In this document: positions 22,579 through 32,297 of the stretch, one piece after another | Layout of the letters: the number at the start of each line of letters is the position of its first letter | How positions within the stretch are numbered: the stretch's first letter is position 1 | Assembly (NCBI GenBank): GCA_039707655.1 | Contig: CM077667.1 | Location: 416,931,409-416,995,408 of the forward strand | Direction of reading: 5' to 3' | Length of the DNA: 64,000 bases | Source of the DNA: Elymus sibiricus | Lineage: Eukaryota; Streptophyta; Magnoliopsida; Poales; Poaceae | Made by a program: the position numbers and the translations under genes | The notes under the pieces: model-generated | Told to the model about the DNA's origin: nothing | The model's database searches: none | What the model saw: the letters and a program-made list of their open reading frames with translations, nothing else

Positions 22579-22714
22579 CTCCATCCGTTCTAAATAGAAG
22601 CCCCTGACTACATGCGGATGTATATTGACATATTTTAGAGTATAAATTTACTCATTTTGCTTCGTATGTAGTCCATATTGAATTTTTTAAAGGCTTATAT
22701 TTAGGAACGTGGAT
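22579..22714. mobile_element. Stowaway MITE, ~136 bp, degenerate
   Basis: CTCCATCCGTTCTAAATA at the left and an inverted TATATTTAGGAACGTGGATG at the right, flanked by TA (22577-22578, 22715-22716). The inside contains ATGCGGATGTATATTGACAT and GCTTCGTATGTAGTCCATAT as in Thalos-type elements. It is diverged from the copy at 1972. Confidence 0.75.
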
Positions 22715-22774
22715 GTAATTAAAATGAAAATATATGGAGCACTGGTGAGCATAATGAAAAGTGCCGATAACCTG

Positions 22775-23297
22775 TCAAGGTATTTAACGTGCTTCATCAA
22801 TCAAATTGTCCATATTTTTTCTTCCAAAGAGCATATAGGAAAACCATAGGAGTGTAAAGAATTTTTATCACAACATGTGACAAACTGAGACGAGGAAGAA
22901 GGGAAATAGATGTAGGCATGAGACGTGTAACAATGACTCCCGTTGCAAGGCACGGGCATTTTGATGGTGCTTTAGGTTGATCTGATCCCTAGAAGGAAGA
23001 GTTTGGGGCTTAAGGCATAATTGCTCTATCGCGGCTACCCTTGCTATGTCATCCGATGTGGTTCACAAAGCGGCTCTTACTATAGACCTGTCGGGGTATT
23101 TAACGTGCTTCATCAATCAAACTGGCCATACCTTTTCTTCCAAAGAGCATATAGGAAAACTATAGGAGTGTAAAGAATTTTTATCACGTTGAAACGCATG
23201 TGCGTCCGGCAAACTGAGACGAGGAAGAAGGGAAATAGGTGTAGGCATGAGACATGTAACAATGTCTCCCGTTGCCACGCACGATCATTTGTGCTAG
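22775..23297 (+). repeat. Duplicated Helitron 3' region
   Basis: A ~200-bp segment starting GGTATTTAACGTGCTTCATC occurs at 22779 and again at 23095. Both copies run through TTCCAAAGAGCATATAGGAA, CTGAGACGAGGAAGAAGGGA and a CTCCCGTTGC stretch. Only the second ends in a proper CTAG (23294-23297). The first ends GGCACGGGCATTTTGATGGT without CTAG. Confidence 0.8.
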
Positions 23298-23299
23298 TA

Positions 23300-23481
23300 C
23301 TACCTCCGTCCTGGTTTATTAGTTAGTTTGGGTTAAACGTTGATCTTCAATTTAACTATCAAAAAATAAATTATATACCCTAAAATAGCATCATTGGAAA
23401 CCTCTTTCAAATATGAATCCAACAATGTAATTTTTATGACATATAACTTATAATTTGTTAGTCAAATCCAGATGGAGGTAG
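23300..23481. mobile_element. Stowaway-type MITE upstream of the NPF gene
   Basis: Short inverted ends CTACCTCC...GGAGGTAG flanked by TA (23298-23299 and 23482-23483). The inside is AT-rich with TTGGAAACCTCTTTCAAATA. It lies directly against the Helitron end and only ~150 bp from the transporter start codon, so it probably forms part of the present promoter. Confidence 0.65.
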
Positions 23482-23483
23482 TA

Positions 23484-23633
23484 GTATACGGTAAAGATAG
23501 TCGCAATCCAGCCCAATAATTTCGGCCATTGCGCCCCCGTAGCAAAGTGAGGTCAACAGTTTCCAAATAAAAAATGCGGTCAAAGCAACCGACGACCTCG
23601 GCCAGTGGAGAGGAGGGGAACAGGTGGACGTCC
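23484..23633 (+). promoter_or_regulatory. Short promoter/leader of the NPF gene
   Basis: Only 150 bp separate the MITE from the chosen ATG. A CCAAATAAAAAATG stretch at 23563-23576 is the nearest TATA-like sequence. Everything further upstream is transposon, so distal regulation must come from, or be replaced by, the Helitron and MITE. Confidence 0.35.
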
Positions 23634-26600
23634 ATGGACGCCACGGCGGATCCCCTGCTGCCCCAACCGGCAGCCGCCGTGGACCACCTCGGCCGCCCAG
23701 TCTCCCGCCTCACCTCCGGCCGGTGGCCCGCCGCGTTCTTTATCATCGGTACCGCGAAGCAACAGCAAGGCAATCGGCCGTGCTCTCCAAGCCTCGATCC
23801 TCTCTGACCCGCTTGCCGTCGGTATCGCAGGCGTGGAGATCTCGGAGCGGTTCGCCTACACCGGCATCTCAGGGAACCTCATTACCTACCTCACCGGCCC
23901 GCTGGGGCAGTCCACGGCGTCGGCCGCCGCGACCATCAACGCGTGGAGCGGCGTCGCGCTCCTGCTGCCGCTGCTCGGCGTGGCCGCCGTCGCCGATTCC
24001 TGGCTCGGCCGTTACCGGACCGTGGTCTGCGCCTCTCTGCTCTACATCCTGGTATGTATGCCATGCTGCTCTGGTATCACCTCACGTGGTCGCAGCGAGT
24101 AGCATGCAGTGTGGATCATCCAACTGCTAACTGATGTCGAGCACCTGCTACTTGTACCTTTGGATTGTTTAAAATCTGGAAAGTTAAAGCTATACTGGTT
24201 GACATTGACTTTGCCAATTGTAAGTCGACCCCTTTTGTCGGTGCTAATGTGGCATATAGAATAGAAGTCGAAAACAGAAACATCTGGAGTACTGGATTCT
24301 TGTACTTGGCAGTACAAGAATAGATCCCTTGGGACTCTCTACACTCCTTCGAAGAATTTGTGCGTAATCTCAGAAAACATAGGTATTTTGTCGAACAACA
24401 AGTCGAACCCAATGAACAATTCCATTCAAAGGAATGTTCTAGAGTTTTTTCCACTATATTCGCGATATTTAACAAAATGGAATAAATTCTTCACGATTTC
24501 TAGAGTTCCGGGATTACTTCACTGATATCGATTTTCGCCTAAGCACGGCCTCTAGGTTAGTTCAAAGTGTAATACAACGAACTATCGATACAACACATTC
24601 TAGTGAGAGTGTTACTAAGAGTGAGGATCTTGTGGTCTGTGGAGTCAGCCCTTGATGGAGTTCTGGAGTTCATTTAGCCTTTTAAATGTCAGTGTTTTTT
24701 GCATTCAGCAGTGATTATCCGACTCCGCTACCGCCCTGTGTTAACCGTGTGGCGTGACATTTCTATCCACTGATTGGAAGTTCAGGTAGGATTATTGCCC
24801 TTCTGTAAAATACACTATAGAAGATATGCTCTGTTTACTATTTCCTGAACTCCAGCCGGCTTTTGAACTTCGGAGTGAATTTTGATTTCCAAACCACATT
24901 GTACAAAACTTGGCCCTGGCTTCAGTGGATCTGGATAAAAGTACCAAGGTGTCCCTGTTTTAGTAATAAACGAATTATGCAAGATACATCCGAAGATACA
25001 TATTTCAGCGAACAATTCAGCTAAATAGCTCAGCAAATTCAGGGCTGTTGTCTTTCCTTGACCTGTCAATCAGCAACTAGGGCCTCTTTCTGTGAAAAAA
25101 AATATCCCACTCTATCACTTCTGTACTTTACCTTCAAAGGCCTCTCCTTGACCTGTAAAGCAGCAACTCAGGGCCTCTCTACCCCAGAGGCTCCCAGGCA
25201 TCTTTTTGTGGATGGAATATCCCACTCTCCACTCCTGTGACTACTGGAGTTAGAAGGAGTGACAGAATCAAACCTCTGGCTCACGGGTATAATCTAAAAC
25301 TTGTTTCGACAGAAATTGTCTGGCTTGTGCTGCATCCTATGCTCCCCACCTGAAGAGCAAGGCAGTGCAGAATCTTTGCAGCAGATTTGGGTGTCAAGGA
25401 CTGAAGGTAAAGATAAGCATGCTTTGCAAACAACCAAGAAGAAGAAGAAGGTCTCCAAAAAGGGTGTCGATTAATCATCTAAGTGATAAAATGCAGGGCA
25501 AAAGTTGGAATGAGTAGTTTTGGAATTACAAGCAAACAAGAAGTAGAAGGCCTCCTAAAAAGCTGTTGATGAACCAGCTTAGAAGATTTCCAAGAAGTTA
25601 TGAAGTGCAGGACAAGTTTTGGTATGCAGAGTGAGAGTGGGCTCATGATCAAGTTCAGACCATGCTGTTACTATTCTCTAGCAAATCTTGCTTTTGGTGT
25701 ATGGCCTTTTATCTTTATCTTGGCTTCTCCAGTTATATAATAAGTGGCATTAAGGACCCTCTCATGGCCTGGCTTCCCTTTATGTTGCTTGTTTTCTTAC
25801 CTGCCATCATTGAGCTGGCCTGGTCTCTCTCAAGCCTGCACTTTATTGATTCAGCACTGTTTTTCCTGATCCTCAGCTTACGGTTTGGGTGGTTTAGTTA
25901 CCTCCTTTCCCCCCATGGCTAAACAACATTGGAATATCTTAAATTGGAACATTAGAGGTCTGAATTCCAGTGATAAATGTGTGCATATTTACAATAAAAA
26001 TTTGGAATGTGGTTGCTTCATTATTTGCTTCCAGGAAACTAAGAAAGAGTTTACGGAACTAGAATTCCTTAGGAATTTCTGTCCTAGAAAACTTGCTCTG
26101 GCAACTCGACTGGGTTAATTATGCCAAGTCTAATCTCATTCCCATCAATATATCTGGTGACAGGGTGCACCTATTTACTGAGGCCCTGCAATGTCATCAC
26201 GGATCCTTGCCACTCACTTGCCTTGGCCTCCCCTTGAGCACCACCAAACCCATGAAGGAGTTTTTTATGCCTCTTATTATTTGCAGAACCCAAAAGAGGC
26301 TCTTTAGTTGTGCTCACCATCTAAGCTATGGAAGTAAATTTCAAGTTGTGAACTCTGTGCTTTCATCTCTACCTATATTTTATCTCAGCTCCCTAAAACT
26401 CTACCAGTGGGTTATTGATTTGCTGGATAAGTACATAGACATTACTTATGGAGGGATAAGGATCTCCCAAAGAAATATCCATCTCTTGCTTCCTGGGATC
26501 TTGTTTGTGAGCCAAAGGGCCAAGGAAGGCTAGGTGTCCTGAACCTGAGGGTGCAAAATGATTGTCTACTGATCAAACATCTTCACAAATTCATTAACAG

Positions 26601-28579
26601 AACGGACTCCTCAAAATATGGACCTAAGGCGGATAATTCAGCTACCATTTGCCATAGAAATTATCATGTTGGTCAGTTGGGCAATCTGGACTACTAACAA
26701 TTTTATTTTCAACGGAATTTCACCAATCCTTTATAGATGCAGGTCCAAGTTTAAAGCAGAAATATCCCTGTTAGTGCATGGAGCCGAGAAGAAATACCTT
26801 TGAGGTCTTCAATCCTGGCTTGAAGCCTTTTGCAATCTGTGTTTTTATAGGCCTTGGGACTTGTACTAGAATTTTCTCCCTTTCTTTTCCCCGTGCATAT
26901 CCTGTAAATTTTTGACATTTTACAGAATATAAAATACATGCAGTAAGGAAACCTACTATTCTTCCTCAAAGAAAAAAACTGCAATACTTACTCAGGCATC
27001 ATACTAGCTGCTTGACGACTTTTGTCCTCCATGTAATGGCCTGGAAAATTTCCCCCTTTTTTAGTCTACTTGGAAAATTATTTAATTGACACACTATGCA
27101 TCACTTTGCTAAAATACTTCTTTCACTCAATTAAATTCTCCATCCAGGGCCTGGGCATGCTCACACTATCATCAATTCTTGCGACACAACTACCAGCACA
27201 ATTTGGAGACCACGTGGATTCCGCTCTATACTCGACGTCGAGTGCTCATTTACCTTTCTTCTACATATCCCTGTATATGGTGGCCTTTGCTCAAGGTGGG
27301 CACAAACCTTGTGTGCAAGCATTTGGGGCAGACCAATTTGATGAGAGCGACCCTGAAGAATATGCCTCAAGGAGTTCATTCTTCAACTGGTGGTATTTTG
27401 GAACTTATGGAGGCACTCTTGTTACAGTTTCAATCTTGAATTACATTCAAGATAACGTAAGCTGGCAGTATGGGTTTGGAATCCCGTGCGTCGTCATGTC
27501 TCTTTCTCTTGCAGTTTTCTGGCTTGGGACTAGGACTTATCGCTTCTACCCTGTAAGAAGTGATGGAAGTCTATTTGGAGAGGTTCGCAGATACCTTTTA
27601 TCATTAATTAGAACCTGGCATGCATCATGGTGTTCGAGGTAAGTTTACTCTAAATTCTGAAACTCTGTATCACTGTATGGAGTTCTTTGTTCAGAAACAC
27701 TGACTTTATTGTTCTCTGTTTGGTGTGTGCGTGCGCGCTGTGTTTTTGATTGGCAGATCACCTGATGATTCTCACTGCATTCCAACATCGACATCCAGCG
27801 GAGCCAAGGATAATGCAGAAATGATATGTTTCCCTGATGAAGCCAAGTCAGTGCTTAAGTTGTTTCCAATAGGGGCAACCTGTCTGATCTATGCAGTTGT
27901 TTTTGCCCAGTGGATGACGCTGTTCACTAAACAAGCAAGTACACTAGATAGGTGGATAGGTAGCCTACAGGTACCAGCTGCTGCCCTACAAAGCTTGATC
28001 AGCGTGTCAATTATCATCTCAATTCCTATATATGACCAGATACTCGTCCCGCTAGCCAGAAAGTACTCAAAGAACCCATGTGGTATCACACCCTTGCAAA
28101 GGATTGGAACTGGACTAGCCATCTCCGTGATCTTGATGGTTGTCGCAGCCCTCGTGGAGATGAGAAGGCTCAGGATAGCGAGAGAATATGGCCTAGTGGA
28201 CAAACCTGAATCAACAATTCCGATGAGCTTTTGGTGGGTGGTACCTCAGTTCGTCCTGACCGGCCTGGCGGACATGTTCACAGTGGTGGGCTTGCAAGAA
28301 TTCTTCTACGACCAAGTGCCGGAGGATCTGCGCAGCATGGGCCTTGCCTTATACCTGAGCATATTCGGGGCCGGGAGCTTCGTCAGTAGCATTCTGGTCT
28401 ACGCTATCGACTGGGTAACCAGCAACGGCGGAGATAGTTGGTTCTCGGACAATCTAAACCGAGGTCATCTCGATTACTTCTACTGGCTTCTGGCCGTGCT
28501 CAGCGTTCTTGCCCTGGCTGCTTTTCTTTATTTTTCACAAGTGTATATCCACAAGAAAAAGGGCATTTCAGCACAATGA
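23634..28579 (+). CDS. NRT1/PTR family (NPF) transporter, four exons, NPF5.10-like
   Basis: Exons 23634-23748, 23831-24051, 27148-27638 and 27757-28579 with GT-AG introns join in frame to about 549 aa. Residues 41-45 give the ExxER proton-coupling motif (EISER) in helix 1. Exon 3 has the PTR signature ([17 protein letters not shown]). Exon 4 holds the C-terminal helices with [13 protein letters not shown] and [16 protein letters not shown]. Members are 12-helix proton symporters for nitrate, peptides or hormones at the plasma membrane or tonoplast; the substrate cannot be read from sequence. Subfamily 5 is my guess from wording of the conserved blocks. Odd points: the central cytosolic loop (after [10 protein letters not shown]) looks ~30-40 residues shorter than in relatives, and FPIGATCLI has Gly where Trp is usual. 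An in-frame upstream ATG exists at 23574. No stop codons break it. Confidence 0.85.
24052..25639 (+). other. First part of NPF intron 2
   Basis: Intronic sequence following the GTATGT donor. No protein-coding similarity is recognised. Around 25060-25220 a GGCCTCTYT/CCTTGACCTGT(C/A)AA motif is repeated twice about 80 bp apart. Short ORFs here are chance. Confidence 0.5.
25640..26986 (+). mobile_element. Truncated LINE (L1-type) in NPF intron 2
   Basis: At 25918-26098 one frame reads [16 protein letters not shown] and later [12 protein letters not shown], the N-terminus of an L1-type AP endonuclease. At 26093-26530 another frame reads the end of the reverse-transcriptase region ([37 protein letters not shown]). 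Continuation to about 26620 in a shifted frame gives [20 protein letters not shown]. The endonuclease-RT middle is deleted and frames are broken. It ends with CTCAAAGAAAAAAACT near 26986, a possible short poly(A). It lies in the same orientation as the host gene. Confidence 0.75.
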
Positions 28580-29434
28580 CTGGCAAGCGACCGGCAGCTG
28601 AGATGCCTGAAATCCATGGGTTGCCGCCCATAGCCTTTGCAAAGTCCATGAATCTGGAAGATGGACCGAAGCTTTGCTTTAGGCTGTTGTACATAGGACA
28701 TTCTTCGTAAATAGGTAAAGTCACCACCGTAAGCTGAGGCGAATGATCGGGCCTGCTTGGACGCTGCTGCTTTAGCCGGCCCAACAAAATCAGTGCTAGA
28801 TCCCTCAACAATTACACTGCCGGATCAAATTGGCGTTTCTGCTGGGAAGTTTTCCCTGCGCATAAATGTCCTGAGGTGAGATGCCGGTTTGCATACGGTT
28901 CATGGAGTTTCTCCCAATTGTTGTACTATAAGCTTCTGTCGATTCGATTTGTGAGGTGTGCAGCATACAACGAGCTATTGCATCAAAACTTTTGAAAATA
29001 CAGTTTCTCCAATGTTGCACGGTGCTCTGTAAATGCGTTGAAATGTTTGTGTCAACTCTTTTGTTCGGTACAGTGGTGAATGCTGCACTCAGTACTCAAC
29101 TGTGAGTTCAGACAATCACGGGTAGGAACCTGGGTTTTCCAGCTGATCGACAGGGCGGCCGAGCGACCTCGAATAGTTGTGTAGGAGACTGTTCCTATCC
29201 CCGCTGCACACCCAAATAACAAGCCGCCGGTTTCACTGACCGCACGGGCCCATAAACAATAGGGGCCATTGTGCGAAACAAAGAGGCCAGTGAACGAGCG
29301 AAACAGAAGGCAACAACGAATGGCCATGATCGGCAGGAGCATTGCATCGGACGGCCACAAATCTGATGGCTTTGAGGAGCCTCCCTTTCCCGCACCAATT
29401 ATGAAGAAAGATTGAGAGGACAGCCTTATTTTTC
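28580..29434. other. Intergenic region between convergent genes
   Basis: 3' flank of the NPF gene and of the minus-strand lectin gene. No convincing coding frame or repeat is seen; the short ORFs lack similarity I recognise. Confidence 0.5.
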
Positions 29435-29440
29435 TTTATT
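29435..29440 (-). terminator. Poly(A) signal of the lectin gene
   Basis: AATAAA on the minus strand, 19 bases past the TAG stop at 29459-29461. Confidence 0.55.
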
Positions 29441-29458
29441 TTCAGAATTTAATCTTCC

Positions 29459-30178
29459 CTACATTTTGTAGACAGATTGTAAAGATGGGCCGGCCTTCAG
29501 TCCCACACTTGTAATCCAAATAATGTGTTGGGTTTGAAGAAAGAAGCCCACAACACTAGCGTTCTTCTCGGGTATGCTGAAAGTAGTACCTCCGGTTCCT
29601 TTTCCGAAAGTTGGATATATCTTAACATTGGTGACAAAGGTAAGCGAGGTAACGACAGTGTGTCCTCCAAAGTTACCGATTGCTCCGAAAACTTTCTTCA
29701 GAGTCTCTGTAGGACCAAACGTGATCTGCAAATGGAATGGCATCACCAACAACGTGGGTGTAAGAGAGAGATTTCAAAGTGCAAACCGAAAAAATGTGCA
29801 ATTAACATTGGAATGATGAAATGTGCTCCAGTATCCACCCACCATTTCCTCGAGCCCGCCATTACCACCCCATGGACCAGCGGTTTGCTTCTTCTCAGCT
29901 TGGTCTATGTAGGAGAACGCAAGTGAATCAATGATGTCGCCGCTTCGAATTGTCACACTCTCCAGGCGTTGAGGATGACCGGGGATGTCAAAAGCTTCCC
30001 CTCCTTTCCCACCCAACGGCCCCTCCTTGTTGTTGGGAGGAGTTGGCACCTATGTGATGCAGTAGCATAGTTGTCTTACAAACGCCGATACGTAGATTTG
30101 GATATGTCCAAATTATAAGAAAAATAGTAAGCTAGCAGGAACACCACGACAAGAATATGGCGCTCGACTCACCGGTGG
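29459..30178 (-). CDS. Jacalin-domain exons of the split lectin gene
   Basis: Exon 3 (30049-29843) gives GPLGGKGGEAFDIPGHPQRL and GPWGGNGG, the Gly-rich jacalin start. Exon 4 (29725-29459) gives ITFGPTETLKKVFGAIGNFG and TFVTNVKIYPTFGKGTGG. The normal end of the fold, with a GxxxD sugar-binding loop and an IGVY-type last strand, is replaced by FFLQTQHIIWITSVG, so carbohydrate binding may have been lost before or after the split. Intron between exons 3 and 4 is 117 bp. The fragment has lost its dirigent half and promoter, which lie 27.8 kb away. Confidence 0.8.
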
Positions 30179-30183
30179 TATTT

Positions 30184-30516
30184 TGTCAGCAACCTGACAA
30201 GTGGAGTAGCAACAGCTCAAGGCCGAGAGGGGGAGAACGTCAAGCCCACCAGACCAAGACGGGAGAGAAAGCCCAACCACAAGTTCACGGGCCCCCAGTG
30301 GGTTTCATACATGTTTGAGCCCAAGGAGTGTAAGTGAATATATAGAGATAGGCTGTAGTAGGTGAGGGTATCCTGGCTGGGATCACGAACTGGCGGCGGC
30401 TGGCTGTAACCTGCATCCCCTTCCCCTACCTCTGAATCCTTCTTCTCTAGTACTTGTAGCTGAATTCCTGTGAGCAACTGATTGTGAGAAGCAGATGTAC
30501 TAGTGTGACCCTAACA
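30184..30516 (+). repeat. 5' LTR of the Reina-like element
   Basis: TGTCAGCAACCTGACAAG...GTGACCCTAACA, 333 bp. The matching 3' LTR is in two parts, 48957-49043 and 57696-57941, of the same total length. Confidence 0.9.
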
Positions 30517-30518
30517 CG

Positions 30519-30530
30519 TGGTATCAGCAG
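30519..30530 (+). promoter_or_regulatory. Primer-binding site, initiator-Met type
   Basis: TGGTATCAGCAG, two bases after the LTR, close to TGGTATCAGAGC, complementary to plant initiator tRNA-Met. Confidence 0.7.
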
Positions 30531-30605
30531 CCACCTCACCACCCTTCTGCCGTCGCCCTGGAGACTCGCCGGCAGGCGAGCGAGCGCCAGCAGCTCCTAG
30601 CCACC

Positions 30606-31640
30606 ATGGACCCGGCGCTCAAGTCCTACCTCGACAAGCTCACCGAGACGTTGACGAAGGCCAGCGACGACACGCGCGCCGACATCAAGGAGCTCAAGAC
30701 CCAGATCGACGACCAGACGGCACAAGTGGAGGCCCCTCACCGCGTGGAAGCCCGATCTGGAGGAGCGCTTCTCCAAGCTGCAGGACGCGGTCACGCTCCT
30801 GCAAGGCGGGCCGTCCCCAGCGGCCGCGACTTCCGGTGGTCCGACAGCGCCCGGCCTCTCTGATCCAGCGGGGCGCGCCGGGATCCACGGGCCTGATGGC
30901 CACGGCGCGACACATCACCTACGGAGCGAGCTGCCGGGGGGGAAATCCTTCCCGACAGCTACTCCGGCCAATGGTACGCCCAATTTTCAAACCCCTCTCT
31001 CGCAACGCATCATCAGTTCATCTCCCAATTCCGGGCTGCTCTCGGGACAGATCGTGGCGGGGTTGGGGCACACACCACCTACCCTCACTTTCCCTCAGTT
31101 TTCGGGCGAGAACCCGAAGATGTGGAAGACCATGTGTGAGCAATACTTCACCATGTTCCAGATACATGAGTCCTATTTTGTTCCCATGTCGACACTACAC
31201 TTCTCAGGGGCGGCAGCGATCTGGTTGCAGTCCGTTCAGCCGAAGATTGGGCCACTCGATTGGGAAGCCTTCTGTGATCTTGTGTGCACCCGTTTCGGCC
31301 GCGATCGACACCAATTGTTGATCAGACAGTTTTATGCACTTAAGCAAACATCATCTGTATCGGAGTACATCGAGCAATTTGAAACACTTATGAATCATTT
31401 GATTTCCTATTCTGATGCTACCCATCCATTGTACTTTTTGACGAGGTTCGTCGAGGGGCTCCGCAGCGATATACGCGCGGTGGTCATGGTGCAGCGCCCG
31501 GGCGATCTGGACACGGCATGTGCTCTGGCCATCCTCCAGGAAGAAGTGGCTGAGGGGCAGCGGCATCGTCGCGTCGAGCCCTCTGAATTCTCGCCGTATA
31601 CGCAGCGCGCCCGTTCGTCCACACCGCTCCTTCCAGCGCC
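30606..31640 (+). pseudogene. gag of the Reina-like element, 5' portion
   Basis: Starts at ATG 30606 in a CCACCATGG context (MDPALKSYLDKLTETLTKAS, a coiled-coil-like N-terminus). A frameshift after about 30720-30860 moves the frame. From 31054 the gag core is readable (FPQFSGENPKMW, AAAIWLQSVQPK, FYALKQTSSVSEYIEQFETL), the retrotransposon gag domain that builds the capsid. At 31640 it is cut inside a Pro codon by the Tat element, and the same codon is completed at 45273. Confidence 0.8.
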
Positions 31641-32230
31641 TGATGGGGATATGTACTTAGGGTAGGGTCATAGGCCTGACCTACATACCCTACCTAAGGA
31701 CACTGCCCCAGAAAGCTTAAAGGCTACGAGGAAATCTCCGACTGAAATCACCCTGATGCATGAGTCACTCAACAATATACACTCGGAGATATCTTTCACT
31801 CGACGCTTACTCTTTCACTCGGAAGGACCAGAAGACAGTCGACCACAGAAGCCCAGAAGTCACCCCAGGGAGACTAACGGGCAGGCATTCATCAAGACCT
31901 TTAATAGCATTTATTGTGTACGTTACCAGTAACGTTCACCCCTTTATGACCACGATTAAACCCTTGGATGCCGGACACTTATGAGGGGCAGCGCACTCTA
32001 TATAAGCCACCCCTCCCCTCTGGCACAAGGGTTCGCAACCCTTTGTAACACAACACACATATTTCACTCGACAGAGTAGAGAGCTCTCCGGAGCACTGAG
32101 ACGTAGGGCTGTTATCACTTCCGAGTGAGGCCTGAACTCATACATCTGTGTGTACATCCTCGCCGTAGCTAGGACTCTGCCCTCTCCATTCGTACCCCTA
32201 CCATCTACTGTCAGGCTTGTTCCCACGACA
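31641..32230 (+). repeat. 5' LTR of the Tat element
   Basis: 590 bp, TGATGGGGATATG...CCCACGACA. A TATA box (CTATATAAG, 31998-32006) precedes GCCACCCCTCCCC, giving a transcription start in the LTR. Confidence 0.95.
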
Positions 32231-32232
32231 GT

Positions 32233-32250
32233 TGGCGCCCACCGTGGGGC
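32233..32250 (+). promoter_or_regulatory. Primer-binding site, tRNA-Lys type
   Basis: TGGCGCCCACCGTGGGGC, three bases inside the LTR end, complementary to the 3' end of plant tRNA-Lys. Confidence 0.8.
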
Positions 32251-32297
32251 AGGCGTCTAAGCGACTTCCGGCGAGGTTGCATATTTTCTCCTTCGTC

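Larger units (their letters stand above)
17777..23297 (+). mobile_element. Candidate Helitron with nested insertions
   Basis: The 5' end is A/TCTCTACCTAATAATAATA with AAAGCACGG following, a common 5' start of Triticeae Helitrons. The 3' end is GCACGATCATTTGTGCTAG followed by T, matching the Helitron rule (5'-TC...CTRR-3', inserted between A and T, no TSD). No Rep/helicase is present. The body holds a 70-bp tandem repeat, tRNA-like units, a fold-back MITE, a USE/TATA pair, a second Helitron on the minus strand, a Stowaway MITE and a duplicated 3' region. The two ends are 5.5 kb apart and could belong to different copies, so the pairing is inferred. Confidence 0.5.

Noticed and set aside
24107..25478. 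Short ORFs in NPF intron 2
   Set aside because: No protein similarity recognised; flanked by a good donor and acceptor, so treated as intron.
29052..29398. Minus-strand ORFs between the NPF and lectin genes
   Set aside because: Overlapping frames, no similarity recognised, no splice structure; consistent with chance in intergenic sequence.
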